Assembly: GCA_004764695.1 (NCBI GenBank)
Contig: SMSO01000036.1
Coordinates: forward strand, 1,694,001-1,758,000
Source of the DNA: Schizochytrium sp. TIO01
Taxonomy: Eukaryota > Sar > Bigyra > Thraustochytrida > Thraustochytriidae
Direction of reading: 5' to 3'
DNA length: 64,000 nucleotides
How positions within the stretch are numbered: position 1 is the stretch's first letter; every line of letters begins with the position of its first letter. The position numbers were made by a program, and so were the translations under genes. Of this stretch, positions 11,430 to 24,200 are shown in pieces. The notes below the pieces were generated by a model, which saw only the letters and a program-made list of their open reading frames with translations, was not told the DNA's origin and searched no databases.

Positions 11430-12534
11430 TTGTTTATGTTTATGTTTATGTTTTACAATACTTTACCTTAGATTACTTTAGTTTTAACACGCGAACCGAG
11501 TTACTGAAAAGAAAAAAAAATGAACGAGAAAACGCTTTATTTTGCTTGCTTCGATCTAGTGACAATTCCAGATCTCGCGCGGTCTCCTCGACTCGCGAGG
11601 GGGGATCCTCGTGATCGCAGATGTGATTTCAGCCCTGCGTATCAAAGACTCACAGAGCATCGGCTGAGCCCGAGTGATCTCGCGTCTGTATTTTCATTCA
11701 TTCCTCATTCTGTGCTCCTCACGTAGTAGGTATACATACATCTCCCTTTGTATAATTTTCAATACTTCTTTTCTTTCTCAAACGATGAGGGGTCCATGGT
11801 GTAATATAAGCAACAAGTATTACCTTTTGAAAAGTCCCTGACAAGTTATTTTATATTTATTTCATTTTAAAAGAATAAAATTTACAGGCATTTGTAGAAA
11901 AGAAAAGAAAAGAGTTATTAGTTTGTAACACTATTTACAGAAGGGCGCGCGCGCGAAAAGTGCTCCAGCCGGCTTTTGTAGGCTTATTTTATTTTATTTT
12001 TAAAAGAATGAAAGAAAGAAAGAAAGAAGGGAAGGGAAGGGAAGGAAAAGCAGAAGAAAAAAGTATCCACGTATGAATATTGGAATCTATTTAAAAGTTG
12101 GAAAGAACGAAAAAAAAAAGCGGACAAAGCGGACTACTTCGTGAAAGTCGAAGTTTCCCCGAGGCCAAATAAAAACGAAAAAATATTCATCAACAACCAA
12201 ACTTTATTTTCCTTTTTTGTCTTTGGAAATGAACAAGTGCCGTCATCGATGTTTAGCATACTCATGGAAACTAGATTGCAAATAGAGTATATGCGGAATG
12301 CACCGCAATCCAACCAGGCAACGTCTAACCATCACTCGCTCACTTTTCAACAAACGCACAGTTTTTGTATTCGTAGCAGCAACATCGCAATCACCTGAGG
12401 GTCCATACATGTTTAATTCTCTGTTGTTGTAGCGAGGGGAAAGCCAAAATACGTAGCATATAGCACAGCAGGGAATACAAACAAGCAAACCATTCTTATT
12501 GTAATACTTAAAAATGTTTTTGTTCCTTTTTTCC

Positions 12535-12560
12535 TTTTTTTTTTTTTTTTTTTTTTTTTT
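12535..12560 (+). repeat. Poly(T) run of 26
   Basis: Uninterrupted T run, preceded by shorter T runs. On the minus strand it would be a poly(A) tract, possibly the tail of an old retroposed copy, but no body of such an element is recognisable next to it. Confidence 0.85.
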
Positions 12561-13426
12561 CAAACGAAAACAATCAATCACAGTCGATCACCATTACCGA
12601 TAGTGTGCTATTCCTAACCAAGTAGATAGAAGACCACTAGATCGAGAGTGTGATTGCGTTTCCGAAAAGAGCAGCCTGCTTGGAGTGACAAGCAGTAGCT
12701 TGTGTCAAGCTAGCTAGCTTGTGTCAGTTTCCTTTCTTTCTTCTATTCTGGAGGCGCCTCAAGGAAGATCGAATCGCCTCGTGGGCTCGAGCGCAGAAGC
12801 AGTGGAACAGAAGGCACTCCGAATAAGTATCTCTACTTTAATTATGAAAACATTTTATGCTCATCTTAATGATGATTTTTTTTTTTTTTTAAATTATATT
12901 TTTCATTTTAAACGCGAATTAATTGGAGAATGAATTGAGGAAATAAACTTTAAGGAAAGCTACGCCAACTGCAGAGAAAATCGCAGGCAGACAGAAGCGC
13001 TGCACGAGCTGAGCCGTCGTCAGAGTTGTCTCGTAGCTTCTTCATAGACTTTCACAGCGCCTTCAAGTCGCTGCCAACACCCACAAGTCTACGCTCACCT
13101 CGGAAGCTCTCTCTGCGCAATATCTCTTTTCTTTTTTTCCTTTTTTTTTTCCCTTCACGTTTTAGAGTAAAGCCCCATTTCCTGTTTACCTTTAGGCTCA
13201 ATGGCCTATTGAGGGTCAATCATAGTCCATCAACCAATCTACTTTAGACAGACTGACAGACAGAAAGAAAGAAAAGTCCACTACAAATGTTAATAATTAG
13301 TGTTGAAAAGAAGAAAGAAACCAAACTAAACATTCCTTTTGTGTTATGAGCAATGCTATACCTGCCTGCATAGTAGTAATTAAAGATCTGCTGGTCTTGC
13401 GGGAACCTCTAAACGTAATAAAAGCA

Positions 13427-13646
<220 letters not shown>

Positions 13647-15089
13647 ATTGCGCGTGTAAACCTCATGTCTGCTGTCCGGGACAGCCAAGAGACTCGTGGT
13701 ACGCGGTGGATGGATGGATGGATCGATCGATCGATCAGTCATCGATCAATCCATAAAGCCCGAAGGGATCTTCTCCCTGTCCTCTGCTTCGCAGTGTCTG
13801 GCCGCCTCCAACTCGCCTCGATCGATTTCCTCCTCGTGCATCGCTCAATCCTCCGCCCGTTCTCGCATCATCCATCGATCACTCAAAGAAAGAAAGTCGC
13901 TGCTCAAAACTTAGCGCATTTTTAGACAAAAACAAATAATAAAAAAATAAAAAGAACAACCAATGGCTAGGCTACTCCTAGGCAGGTCACTACCCGAATT
14001 CCGTACTTGAGGGCCCGACTCTACTGCTACCCATCTTCTAAGCAACTCCTACTCCCCGCATGAGCGAGTATATAGGTACTATTCTGCCTGGCTTGGTACC
14101 TGAGCCTAGACTTCCAGTTACCAGCCCCGTAGCAGTCCTCCGGAGTTGGAAGCAGCTGAGGTGTCTCCACTGCCGAGGCCTGAGGGGGGGTCGCAAGCAA
14201 GCAGGGAATAAGTATGCAAGCAGCAGCTCTGCTGTTGCTTCTGCCTTTTCTTTCTTTTCAAGAAGAACAAGTTTGGTCGGTGAGTGCTAAGGAGGAACTA
14301 CAATGTCGCTAGCTAGGCCAGGAAGGAAGGAAGGAAGGAGGGAAGGGAGGAAGTTAGGAGGGAAGGGGCGGTAAGAGGTGCCTTCGCATTACAGTAGAGA
14401 GGACGAGGAGCGTTTGGATGTGAGGGAGAGGCCGTTCTCTCCCACGAGCGCCCCTCTTAAAGTGCTGCACGCGAGCGGAAGAGCACCCAAAAGCCTGGAT
14501 TCCTTTCCCACAGCTCTCTCAGAGCCAGCTTTCTACCTCCTCAGAGCTCCACTGGGCCGGCGACTTACGCACTTGCTTCCAAAGGCAAGCTAGCAGCTCT
14601 GTTAGCCAGGGGAACTTGAAGCTTCTGAGAGGCGTTTTGGAAGGTTGACCAACCGCGCCAACGCTCTCCCCCTCTGACGGACAGCTTTCAAGTTTGAAAG
14701 CTGCACCCCCTCACAGACTCGCAGAGTGGGAAGCTAGGCAGCTTTGGAACACGAAACAATGGAAGCTCTCCGACAGCTAGCTTTCAACTAGTCTCGTGCT
14801 ACTGGAGCTCCTACTTTCTTGCGCTTCCAAAACAGCTCGCTCGCAACATCCTCCTTGGCTTTGGAAGGAGTTCTTTGTTGCTCTACGAAAGCCGCTCGCT
14901 CCTTTTGTTATGTAATAGGCAGGACTAAAACTCTTCAAGTGAAGCAGCAGCAGCAATCTTTGGATGGTATGCATGCTGCAAATTTTATAGTAACATAAAG
15001 TAGGATTTGAGTCGATGGAAGAAGAAGGTTATTCATTGTCGATCTCGCAGCAGAGGAGGAGATCGCAGGGGGGTTCTCAAAAAGATTTC

Positions 15090-15202
15090 TTTCTCGACTT
15101 TACTCTTTCTCTCTTTCTCTCTTTTTTCCTTTTTTTCCCCCTTTTTTTTTTCTTTTTTTCTTTCTTTTTTTCTTTCTTTTTTTCTGCTTCTTTTTCGAAT
15201 GG
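15090..15202 (+). repeat. Polypyrimidine tract
   Basis: About 110 bases almost entirely T and C (CTTT, T runs, a C run), with a mirrored purine strand. It explains the overlapping open frames here. Confidence 0.85.
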
Positions 15203-17372
15203 TAGGTAGGTACAATTCTAGCAGCAGGCCACGTTGAAGGCCTTCTCAAACGAAAACCGCTTGCTTCTCAGGGCCATCTTGGGGCGATCGTTTCTGCAGA
15301 TTTCCACTAGCAGACGGATCAGACCCCTTATTTGTTTCTCAGACACCCTCTACGGATCAATCATGATGAATGAGCTTTACGCTCTCCACTATATCTATCT
15401 ACACAGCTGTTCATGCCAACCAGGCGCGTGTAATGCGGTGCACCGAATGGTTTGCTATTCCTATAACCAGTGTAAATATTCTATTCATAAAATAAATAAA
15501 AATAAACTTCCTCTTCATTTGACCATCTACATCAAAAAACTGTGTTTACTCTAAGAGCTCGCTAACGCCTCTACGATCTGATGTACACGAAACGGCTAAC
15601 CCCATAGTCCCTTTTCTAAGACATTTTATTTCATTTTATCTTTTAAATTAAAACTTAAAACGTTGAAATTGAGAATTGTACGTAAGAAGTTAGTCACTAA
15701 GTTAGTTAGTTTGTCTGTTAGAAGCTGCGCGCGCACAGACAGAGCTGGCAGTTTCTTTTCTATGTATGGAGGAGGTGTACATAATACATAGCTTTGGAAC
15801 TGTTGCTGCGGCATTACAGCTCTCCAGGTGATGATTCTGCTTCATCTCCGGAGGAGATTCTAAAGACATCTTGCGCGCCAATGGCCACTCAGTAATCAGT
15901 CAGCTGGAGCCCACCACCGGTGCTGTCATGAGAATCTCCGCGAGGCCAGCTTCAAGCCTGTGCCATTGATCCATCGATCCGCTCATTTACGCGCTCAAGT
16001 TTTAGGGCACGGAAACCCAAATACAGTATGGACTTGAAAGCTGAGATTATGGTTTCACCTCGCGACGGCAAATCACGAGCGATCGGCCATAGAGTGACCA
16101 TATGGAATCCTACCTGTGATGAGAATCGCCTCTCATATCCGCCATGTTTTTTGTTTGTTGCGTAAGTTTTATTATTTTTTTATTATTATTTTTAAGTTTA
16201 TTTTTAAAGGTTTTTGTTTGTTAAATTAAAATAAATTCAAAATTAATAATCTATCTGCTGGAATAACGAGCAAATGAGTGCACCCTGCGGCACCAAGAAA
16301 TCCAGGCGCTGATGGGTTGGGCGGATTTTGTTTATTTATTTGTGCTGGCTGGCTGGCTTGGTACCCGGAGGATTGATTGAATTGAACGTGGGCGAGGGAA
16401 GGCTGAGATAGCTGGTCATCCTGCGTTTTCTGTACTCGGGTGGCGGGAGACGAAGACTGTTTTTCACTCGCTTCACTTTTTCTTTTCCTTGGATTCCGCG
16501 ACGCCATCTCTAGCAGCCAGTATTCTTTTGTGCTTAAAATAAATAAAAACATCTCTTTGGAGCTACAGATAATTGTTATATCTTATTTATTTAGAAAGAT
16601 TTCTTCTTCACCGATTACTTTTTAAATGTTTAAAAAAAAACAAAAAAGTTAATACAATGCATTATAATATTATGAGGTTAAATTAAAGTATAATTTATTT
16701 ATTTATTTTAAATAAAGAGAGGATGAGATGAGTGGAAGGGGCGCCTCAGGCTTCTCAGAATCGAATGGATCTGTGTCTCTGACGTCGTCGACTCATGAAG
16801 CACAAGAGCGCAAAGCTAGTATCTGGAGGATTGTGGGTATTCTACTTCCTCGCGCCCCCTGTTTCACGGGGCCGCTCCACGAATGAAGAAACGATCGTAT
16901 CCTGAAAAGAACCTCCAAATCTTACCTTACAAACAACAAACCCCTGCCAGCCTACATTTTATATCTATCTACATATCTTCTGAGCAAGTTGCTTGTAAAA
17001 GGCCAAATAAGTAAATCAACAAATCAATAATTACAAATGAATAATAAATAAGTAACAAATTGTTGTCTTTTAGAAAGCACATAAGATAAACAACAGAGTA
17101 ATGAGTAAAGATGTTCGAGCAAAGGTGTCGAAGAAAAGTGAGAGGGAAGAGATTCTTACGAAGGAGACGCCAGGAGCCTCGAGAAGGCCGCTTCTAATGA
17201 GGTTTCTGAAGCAAGCAGATAGCTTTCACAAGGCAACCTTTTAGCTTTCCTGTGGAAGCTACTCGGCGGTTAATGGAAGAAGTTTGGGGCCGCAGCATCG
17301 CATGGCGAAGCTATTCTTCGATTTATTTTGGTGTTCTTGTCCAGAAGGAAAGCAAGCTGCATGCGCAAGCGC

Positions 17373-17439
17373 GTGAGTGAGTGAGTGAGTGAGTGAGTGA
17401 GTGAGTGAGTGAGTGAGTGAGTGAGTGAGTGAGTGAGTG
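17373..17439 (+). repeat. (GTGA)n microsatellite, about 17 copies
   Basis: Perfect GTGA/TGAG array of 67 bp. It encodes SLTHSLTH on the minus strand in overlapping frames; these ORFs are artefacts of the repeat. Confidence 0.95.
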
Positions 17440-18134
17440 CATTTGCCGCATTCCCACGAGGTATTCGAGTTGCTGCAGAGATGCGGCAATGAATGCGTGT
17501 AAGCATGCATTCTGTGCGTCCAATCTCTCTCGTGCGCCTAAGGTGCTTGCGGAAAGCTTCCTGTCTGTCGCTCAGACCGGGGTCGCCACAAACGTTGCGC
17601 AACGATGGATGAGCTTGAGAAATGAAATGAAATGAATTGAAATGGACTGAAATGAAATGCCATGCCATTTGCAGTCGGTCTCATGTGGCGCAAGACAAAA
17701 ACAAACAAAGCCAAGACTGCAGCCTGCCTGTCGCGAGCAGGATGAACGATGATGGTGACCGCAGTCCAGTCCAGTCCAGTCCACCGTCGATAACTCAAGC
17801 TTCCCCATTTGCAGAAGAAATCGAAGACCTGATTCTTCCGAGTCGCCGCGCGAGAGGCGATGAATCAAAATAAATAAGTATAAAAGACGCTGGTGTTACA
17901 TGAATGAATCACTCACTCCTGACAAAACCAAAGGCGCCTGCGGTGCTTTCTTTCCCCTTTCTGCGCCAGAAAAGGATCGCAGTAGTGCGAGCCATAGATC
18001 ATCTCGCAAGAGCCGCTACAAAGAAGCGCCGGGCCTAACCTAAGTTACCAATATTATTGCAGCGTCGGAGAGCCATGAATCACAAACTGTTTGACTTTTT
18101 CGATTCGTCTTAAATATTTTTTTTGGCGAATAGT

Positions 18135-18164
18135 AAAAGAAAGAAAGAAAGAAAGAAAGAAAGA
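18135..18164 (+). repeat. (AAAG)n microsatellite
   Basis: About seven perfect copies of AAAG in an AT-rich islet. Confidence 0.9.
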
Positions 18165-19787
18165 TGGCTATTTTCATTTAAACTAAAAACTAAAAAGTTT
18201 CTCGATAAACAAAACAATACGGAACGATGTTAGTTTCTTGTCTTGGCTTGGAGGAAGATCTGGCCGGGGGTAGTTCCACTCTAGGAGAAACCCTATCCCC
18301 TGTGAGTTCGCCGGCTCTTGCGGCACGTGGTTTTCTCTTACTTGTTTCCGATAGTTCCGTGGCGTTGTTTAGCTTTTGATTGTCCTCTGCACATTTGAAC
18401 ACCTACGGAGGTACTATTATCGTCTGCATTGATCTAAAAAGCGAACAAGTAGGCACCGGTTATCTGCATGTATGAATATACACATAGTTCCTCGCAACTC
18501 GAGAATACCTTGCACAGGACTGCGTGTTAAATTCGTAAATAGTTGATTACCTCCTCTTCCGTAGCTCAAGAACGTATAGAGGCTGCCTACCCAGCTGGTA
18601 TAGGTAGAACTACTCACTACCAAGTACTGTTGAACAGGGGAGGCTTTAGCGTTGTTATCTGGGAAGGTAGGTAGATACTACTAAGATGAAGAAGACGGAA
18701 AGCAAGCAATATCTGAGGTCAAGTAAACAGAAGAAGCAGTGGCTGCGGCTCTTGGACTGTTTCGGAATAATTTGGCGTTGAATTAGTGTAGAAGGTGAAA
18801 TCCTCTACCAATTGCAACGCGTTTCGATTGCTTGCACAGAGACTGATCTTTGTTGCACCGTGGTTTTATTCATTCATTCGTTCACCAAGAGTGAATTGCA
18901 TCGTTGGATTCTGATCGATCCTGACGCTCCCTAATGCCCCGTAGCTGCGTAGTGACTAAGTAGCGATAGGCATTCATTTACATTCATTTATTCTTTCAAG
19001 AGTGAAATTTAAAAAATAGAACTGCTTCAGTCTCAGATGGGAAGTGAATCTGCCCCGTCTCTACAATAGAACAGACTGCGAAGCTTTTGTGCAACCTGTG
19101 CTAAGCCGCTTGTTTGGCAGGCATCATGTCTACGGCCTCCTCAGAATAATGTGACTTCTTGATTTGGCGGGCAGTTTATCCGACATTCACTGCCTGCGAC
19201 AGTTGAGGAAAGAGCAGCGAGAAGACCCGCTCTGCAACTTTCTCAAAGTCTGCATTATTGCGCTTCTCAGCTATTTACGGTCACACAAGTACTGCTGATG
19301 TTACTCCTACTCATCTACTATGTGTCTAGCTAGCTAGGTACCAGTGTAAAAGGCAAACGAAATTGATATATGCAGTATTTCTAATGCCTTTTCTTTCATC
19401 CAGAACTAATGAGTCTTCTTTCGCATCATGCTCTTCAACAAAGTTTTTCATATAAATAAACAATTTATGTTTCATACTTTATATTTTAACTTTTAAGTTC
19501 TAGAATACATTTTATTTTACTTTGACTTTTAAAATAAATATGCAGGTAAATAAAACCATACAGAATAGGCCTCCAACTGTCATAAACGGTACAAGTATCT
19601 CGAAGGGGAAATAGATGCGGTGAAAGGTACTCACTCACTCACACACATAAAGTGCGCGGAAACCGGGGCGAATAGATTTCCTGTTTGCTCTGGAGAGCTG
19701 CTTCTTCTAGGGGCTCTGCGCATGTTCACTCACGCCTTAGCATCGAGTACCCAAACTCGCGGTGTGTCCTCCCTCCCTCCTTCCTCG

Positions 19788-19818
19788 AGCGAGCTAGCTA
19801 GCTAGCTAGCTAGTTAGC
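19788..19818 (+). repeat. (GCTA)n self-complementary tandem repeat
   Basis: GAGCTAGC followed by repeated TAGC to GTTAGCTC. The unit is palindromic, so each strand can fold on itself. Shorter runs of the same unit occur at about 12707-12722, 19326-19336, 28484-28496 and 29796-29808. Confidence 0.85.
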
Positions 19819-20530
19819 TCCCTGAGCCGTGCACTCATCGATTGGCGAGGATCAATTGACAAACAAACCAAAGCTCATTTTCTTTCACTATCTTCAAACG
19901 AACTAAAAACAATCAACACGAGACCATTGGATTGGAGAAGGCGCCTAGCATGCGCCTAGGGGCCGCTAGCGAACCAAGCTACCCATAACGAAAAAGGAAG
20001 AAGGCTCAAGCAATAGTTATCATCGGTAAAGAAATTTCACGGGACAGCACGTTTGCCTCCTTCTTTCGTTCTTTGACCTACTGCGCCTTTTGGGGGATCT
20101 CCCAAACTAACAATCGATGATAGCAATCTTCATCTCCGTAGCTCACTCCAACTGACTGACTGACAGCTTATTTAGCTGCATCTGCTCCTGCTGCCTTTAC
20201 AGAGAAGAGTGCATGGAGGCAGTTTACCGCGAGTTTTTCGCAGGACCTCGACATCTCGATGCCCCAGTCTCTCTATGTTACATATTCACAGCGCCTTTCT
20301 AAGCTATGGCTAGTAGCTAGGTACTGTGCCGACGAGGTCGTGCGTAGGACCCGCCTAGGGCGCGGCTAGGACACGGCTTTAGGACAACTGAAGTAAAAGA
20401 GGACCTCTTCGACTGCTGGCGTAATTAATTAATGCTGTCGCTTGTCTTTCTCTTCTAACAATAAAACAACCTGAGACGGCGCTTATGCTGGAGTAGGTAT
20501 GCAGTAGTCTGTGCAGAGGTGATTTTCTAC

Positions 20531-20676
20531 AATAGTAACAGCACTAATAATAATAATAATAATGATAACAGTACTAAATAATAATAATAATAATAATAAT
20601 CATGATAACAGTACTAAATCATCATCATAATAATAATAATCATGATAACAGTATTAAATAATAATAATAATAACAG
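20531..20676 (+). repeat. Minisatellite with a unit of about 40 bp
   Basis: Three to four tandem units, each made of an (AAT)n run followed by the block CATGATAACAGTACTAA or close variants (AATGATAACAG at about 20561, CATGATAACAGTACTAA at about 20600, CATGATAACAGTATTAA at about 20640). The unit is variable in AAT number. Confidence 0.85.
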
Positions 20677-20874
20677 TTGCTCCTTCTTCCTTTGGTAAGC
20701 AAGAAAGCGCACGCGGCGTCGGGGAGATCGCAACCGCAGCGCGCGTGGCAGTGCGGAGTGCCCTTCAACAGACAGGCGAATACGTAGAGAGACAGAGGCA
20801 GATAAGACAGCCGCAAGGCGAGCAGCGGGAAGCTGATGGACAGTCTGGTGGGTAACCTGACGGATAACCAACTA

Positions 20875-20912
20875 ATTGACTGACTGACTGACTGACTGAC
20901 CGACCGACTGAG
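20875..20912 (+). repeat. (TGAC)n microsatellite with CGAC variants
   Basis: About seven copies of TGAC followed by two CGAC-type units. Confidence 0.85.
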
Positions 20913-21016
20913 GAATGATCTGGCAATCCAACAAGCAAACAGGCAGTCAGTAAGTAAGCTGCCTGAGGAAATTCAGGTCCACGGCCACACCAGATCACGC
21001 AAGAGCTACTCAGGTA

Positions 21017-21042
21017 AAGGAAGGAAGGAAGGAAGGAAAGAA
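21017..21042 (+). repeat. (GGAA)n microsatellite
   Basis: About five perfect copies of GGAA. A similar (GGAA)n to (GGGA)n run is at about 14322-14350. Confidence 0.85.
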
Positions 21043-21256
21043 GTCAACAACATCTGCTCAGGAAAGGGGATTGATTGTTGAGAGAGAGAAGCTGAGTGAG
21101 TGAGCAATGAGCTCTATGTGTTTATCTATCTACATGTGTATTTAGGTAGATGCGCATTTCTGTGTAGTACACAGTGCGCACCGTGTTTTCCTTTTGTAAA
21201 TAATGAATGAAGAAATATATTGGCGATAAGTTGGTGTCTTCTTCTTCAATTGGTGT

Positions 21257-21257
21257 G

Positions 21258-21289
<32 letters not shown>
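21257..21289 (+). repeat. (TTGA)n microsatellite, about eight copies
   Basis: Perfect array of ATTG/TTGA units. Confidence 0.9.
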
Positions 21290-21291
<2 letters not shown>

Positions 21292-24200
21292 GCTACTCTC
21301 TGCAGCTCTGCGCTAGATTTTAGTTAACGATACCTGGACTAGAGTCCACTCGAGTGTCTAGCTTGCGACTACAATGCGCAACTCACTCCACTGGCAATAT
21401 TGAAGTATCGATGCCGTCTCTGATTTGCAATTTTTGCTTTTCAGGGCCATCGTTTGTGTCCTCTGTATTTATTAATCGATTAATTAATTATGCACTGATG
21501 CTAAAGCTTCGGTAAGCCAGCAAAGTGGAAAGTGAGAACAGTGAAGGCTTTCTAAAGGAAAGCAGCGAAAGAAGCACGCACGAGGCCGGGGTTTCAGCGG
21601 AGCACACGAAACAGCTGCGCTCACGCAGAAAATGTAATGGGCTACGGGCCACTTTCTTCGGGGGAGATAATCGAGGATATCCACTTATGCAGAGCGGCCA
21701 CTGCAAAAGCATTCTTTTACAGTCCAGCCGCAACTGCAGTTCGTTGCACGAATCTGGCAATACCCTCAAACTACGCAGACCGCGCACTACCTACCTTCGA
21801 TTTCCCCCTTTGTTTTTAATTTTATTTATTTAAATGTTTAAATATTTAATTTTATTTTGAAATACTAAAAATAGTAAACTATTATTATTAATTTATTCTT
21901 CTTTTTCTTGTTGTATAGACAATAATACCTACTTGACTCAAAGCCACGAAATAACATTTAGGGAAAACAACGGTTTGATTAAGCTCTCTCAGTGGTGAAT
22001 CAGAACCGCTCCCATAAGAACGATCGAAGGACCAAGAAATTAGATCCAAACCAACGCAGAACAGCCCTCCCAGGGAAGTCTCCCATTCTTTGAGACCGGC
22101 CAAAGCCTTGCAGAGACAGGCCCACTCAAGTGCAGCTGCTGCGGCTTTCCTCGCTCCTCTTCTCGCAGAGGTACCTTGCTACTGCACCCTGAGGAGAGGA
22201 GCCGAGACTCCCAATCTCGTGGCAGCACTTTGGAGCTAAAGCGCGACTCACGGTGACCTCCTGCTCTTTCCAGTAGAACTTGCTATGTGGGTTCTAAGAA
22301 CTGGGTTCTCTTTAAGGTGAAGGGATCTAATATTATTATTAAAAAATATATATTTGTTTGTATAAATTAAATATGGAAAATATAAACATAACTATTCTTT
22401 GTGGTACGCATATTGAATGAGACAGAGGTTGCCGTTTAATTCGGTTTTTAATATATATATATAAGTTTTTAATGCTCTTTTGAATGTTTTTTTTTTAATA
22501 GAGTAAGTCGGCACAATCGTCAATCCTATTCACAGCTAAGGATTTTGCAGTAAACCGCACAAGGCTTTTGAGCAAGCAAAAGGGCGCCTTTCTAAATTGA
22601 TGAATGCAATATTCGTGCCTTGTGAGCGTTTGGTAAACGCAGGGCTCTCTACGCATGAAGAACCAGATAGGTGCCTCCCTCCACTGAGTGATGCTTTGCC
22701 AGAGACAGAATGAATGGCCTCCAATGTCGGATTGGCAAAAATGAATTAGTTCCACACTCTCTCTGTGTCACAAATGCAAATTTAACATCGGGATTGCTTC
22801 AACCATTGGACACTTGGGCAAGACCTCACGGTATCTCAGGCAGGTCGACCATAAGCAGCTACTTAAAAACGCCATGAAACGAAGCGCTTGAGACCGCAAG
22901 CTCTGAGAACGCAGGTACTACGTCTGGGAACCGCGGGAGTGGCTCCTGCATCCTGGATTCTGAATGTCAAGTAGAGCATTTCAGAAGCTGCCTGCCTTAT
23001 GGACTCTGGCTACCTACCGATTCGCCACTACGATTGTGCGAAATAGATATGACAACTCACTCAAGCTCCGTCTGCGGTTGCAGCGGCTTGAGTTTCCATA
23101 CTCAAGTGGGCTCAGCCACACAGTTTTGGCGCGATGCCGGCTGACTGCTATCTGCCAAGATGGCGGAGCATACCTACATAAAGAAGGTAGCTTCCATCGT
23201 CTCATTTGCTTACAGTTAGATACTTCTTTAGTTTAGTGCTTTTCTAATTTAAAGCTTTTCTAATTTGAAAAGAAAAATGAAATAAAAAATGAAAAAAAAC
23301 TCAATTTTACAAAGTTGTTAACAACATCAACAACAACATAAAGTGAAAAGACTCGTAAATCGCTGGAGTCATAGAAATGAAAACATTTGGATGACGCCCC
23401 GATCTGAAAACCAGTCAAGCTGGCAAACGAGCCGTCGAACTGCATCTTCAGAGTTCGCGGCGCCCAGCGAAGGATCTCTTTTACGATGAGCAACGTCTCA
23501 AGTTTGGCGTTAACTTGTTTGCCCCTCAGAAGTAGTAGTGAATGCTCTCCTAAAGGTTATTTTAAGTTTTGGTGGTTTCGTTCAAGCTGATTTGAGTGTT
23601 TTCAAGAAAAGAGTGTGCCGAGTTAGCCCCTCGTAGACAGCTCCTACCTAGCGGAAGGTGGGTCTTTGGTGCGTTCTCGCCAACCAAGCAAGCAAAAGCA
23701 AAAGCACTCGAACCCGTAGCTTCTGCAGGCGTGTCCAGGGGGGCAGTTTAGTGTGAGGCTGGCACTGATTATTTCGGAACAGAATAATGTGAGCTCGTAG
23801 ACAGTCGGATAGCTCAGAGGTAATATGCGGTCTTACGATTCACCCGTACCATTGAAGAGTGAGTGGGATCTGCGACTGACCCGAAAAGAAGAAAAGATTT
23901 TCTTACATTTTGCATTGCACGCAATCTATTTCCTTATCTTCACATGTGCTTCTAGATCATTTCCCTATCTCGAGTAGTGTTATTTTCATTTTACTTTGTT
24001 TTGTTTTTGTTTTTATTAATTATAATGATTTTTTAGTTGGAAATGATGGATGATGATTAATTTTTTTTTCTTCTCGCAAATGGAAAGAAAAGTATTGTGG
24101 AGAAAGAAAAGAGGAGTAGGTACCTACTACTACTATGGTGCTTCTGTTACTGGTGCTCCTCCTGAGCTCCTCATTCCCAAAGAGCGCGCGCCTCGCGTGT

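Noticed and set aside
17259-17668. SLTHSLTH-repeat ORFs
   Set aside because: Artefact of the GTGA array in three overlapping frames.
20531-20676. CRISPR-like alternation of conserved blocks and variable spacers
   Set aside because: The spacers are AAT runs rather than unique sequence, and the context is eukaryotic; it is a minisatellite.
23813-23890. tRNA-like sequence containing GGATAGCTCAGAGGTA
   Set aside because: The A-box-like start is there, but the D stem does not close, and there is no matching anticodon stem or GTTCGANTC T-loop at the right distance.
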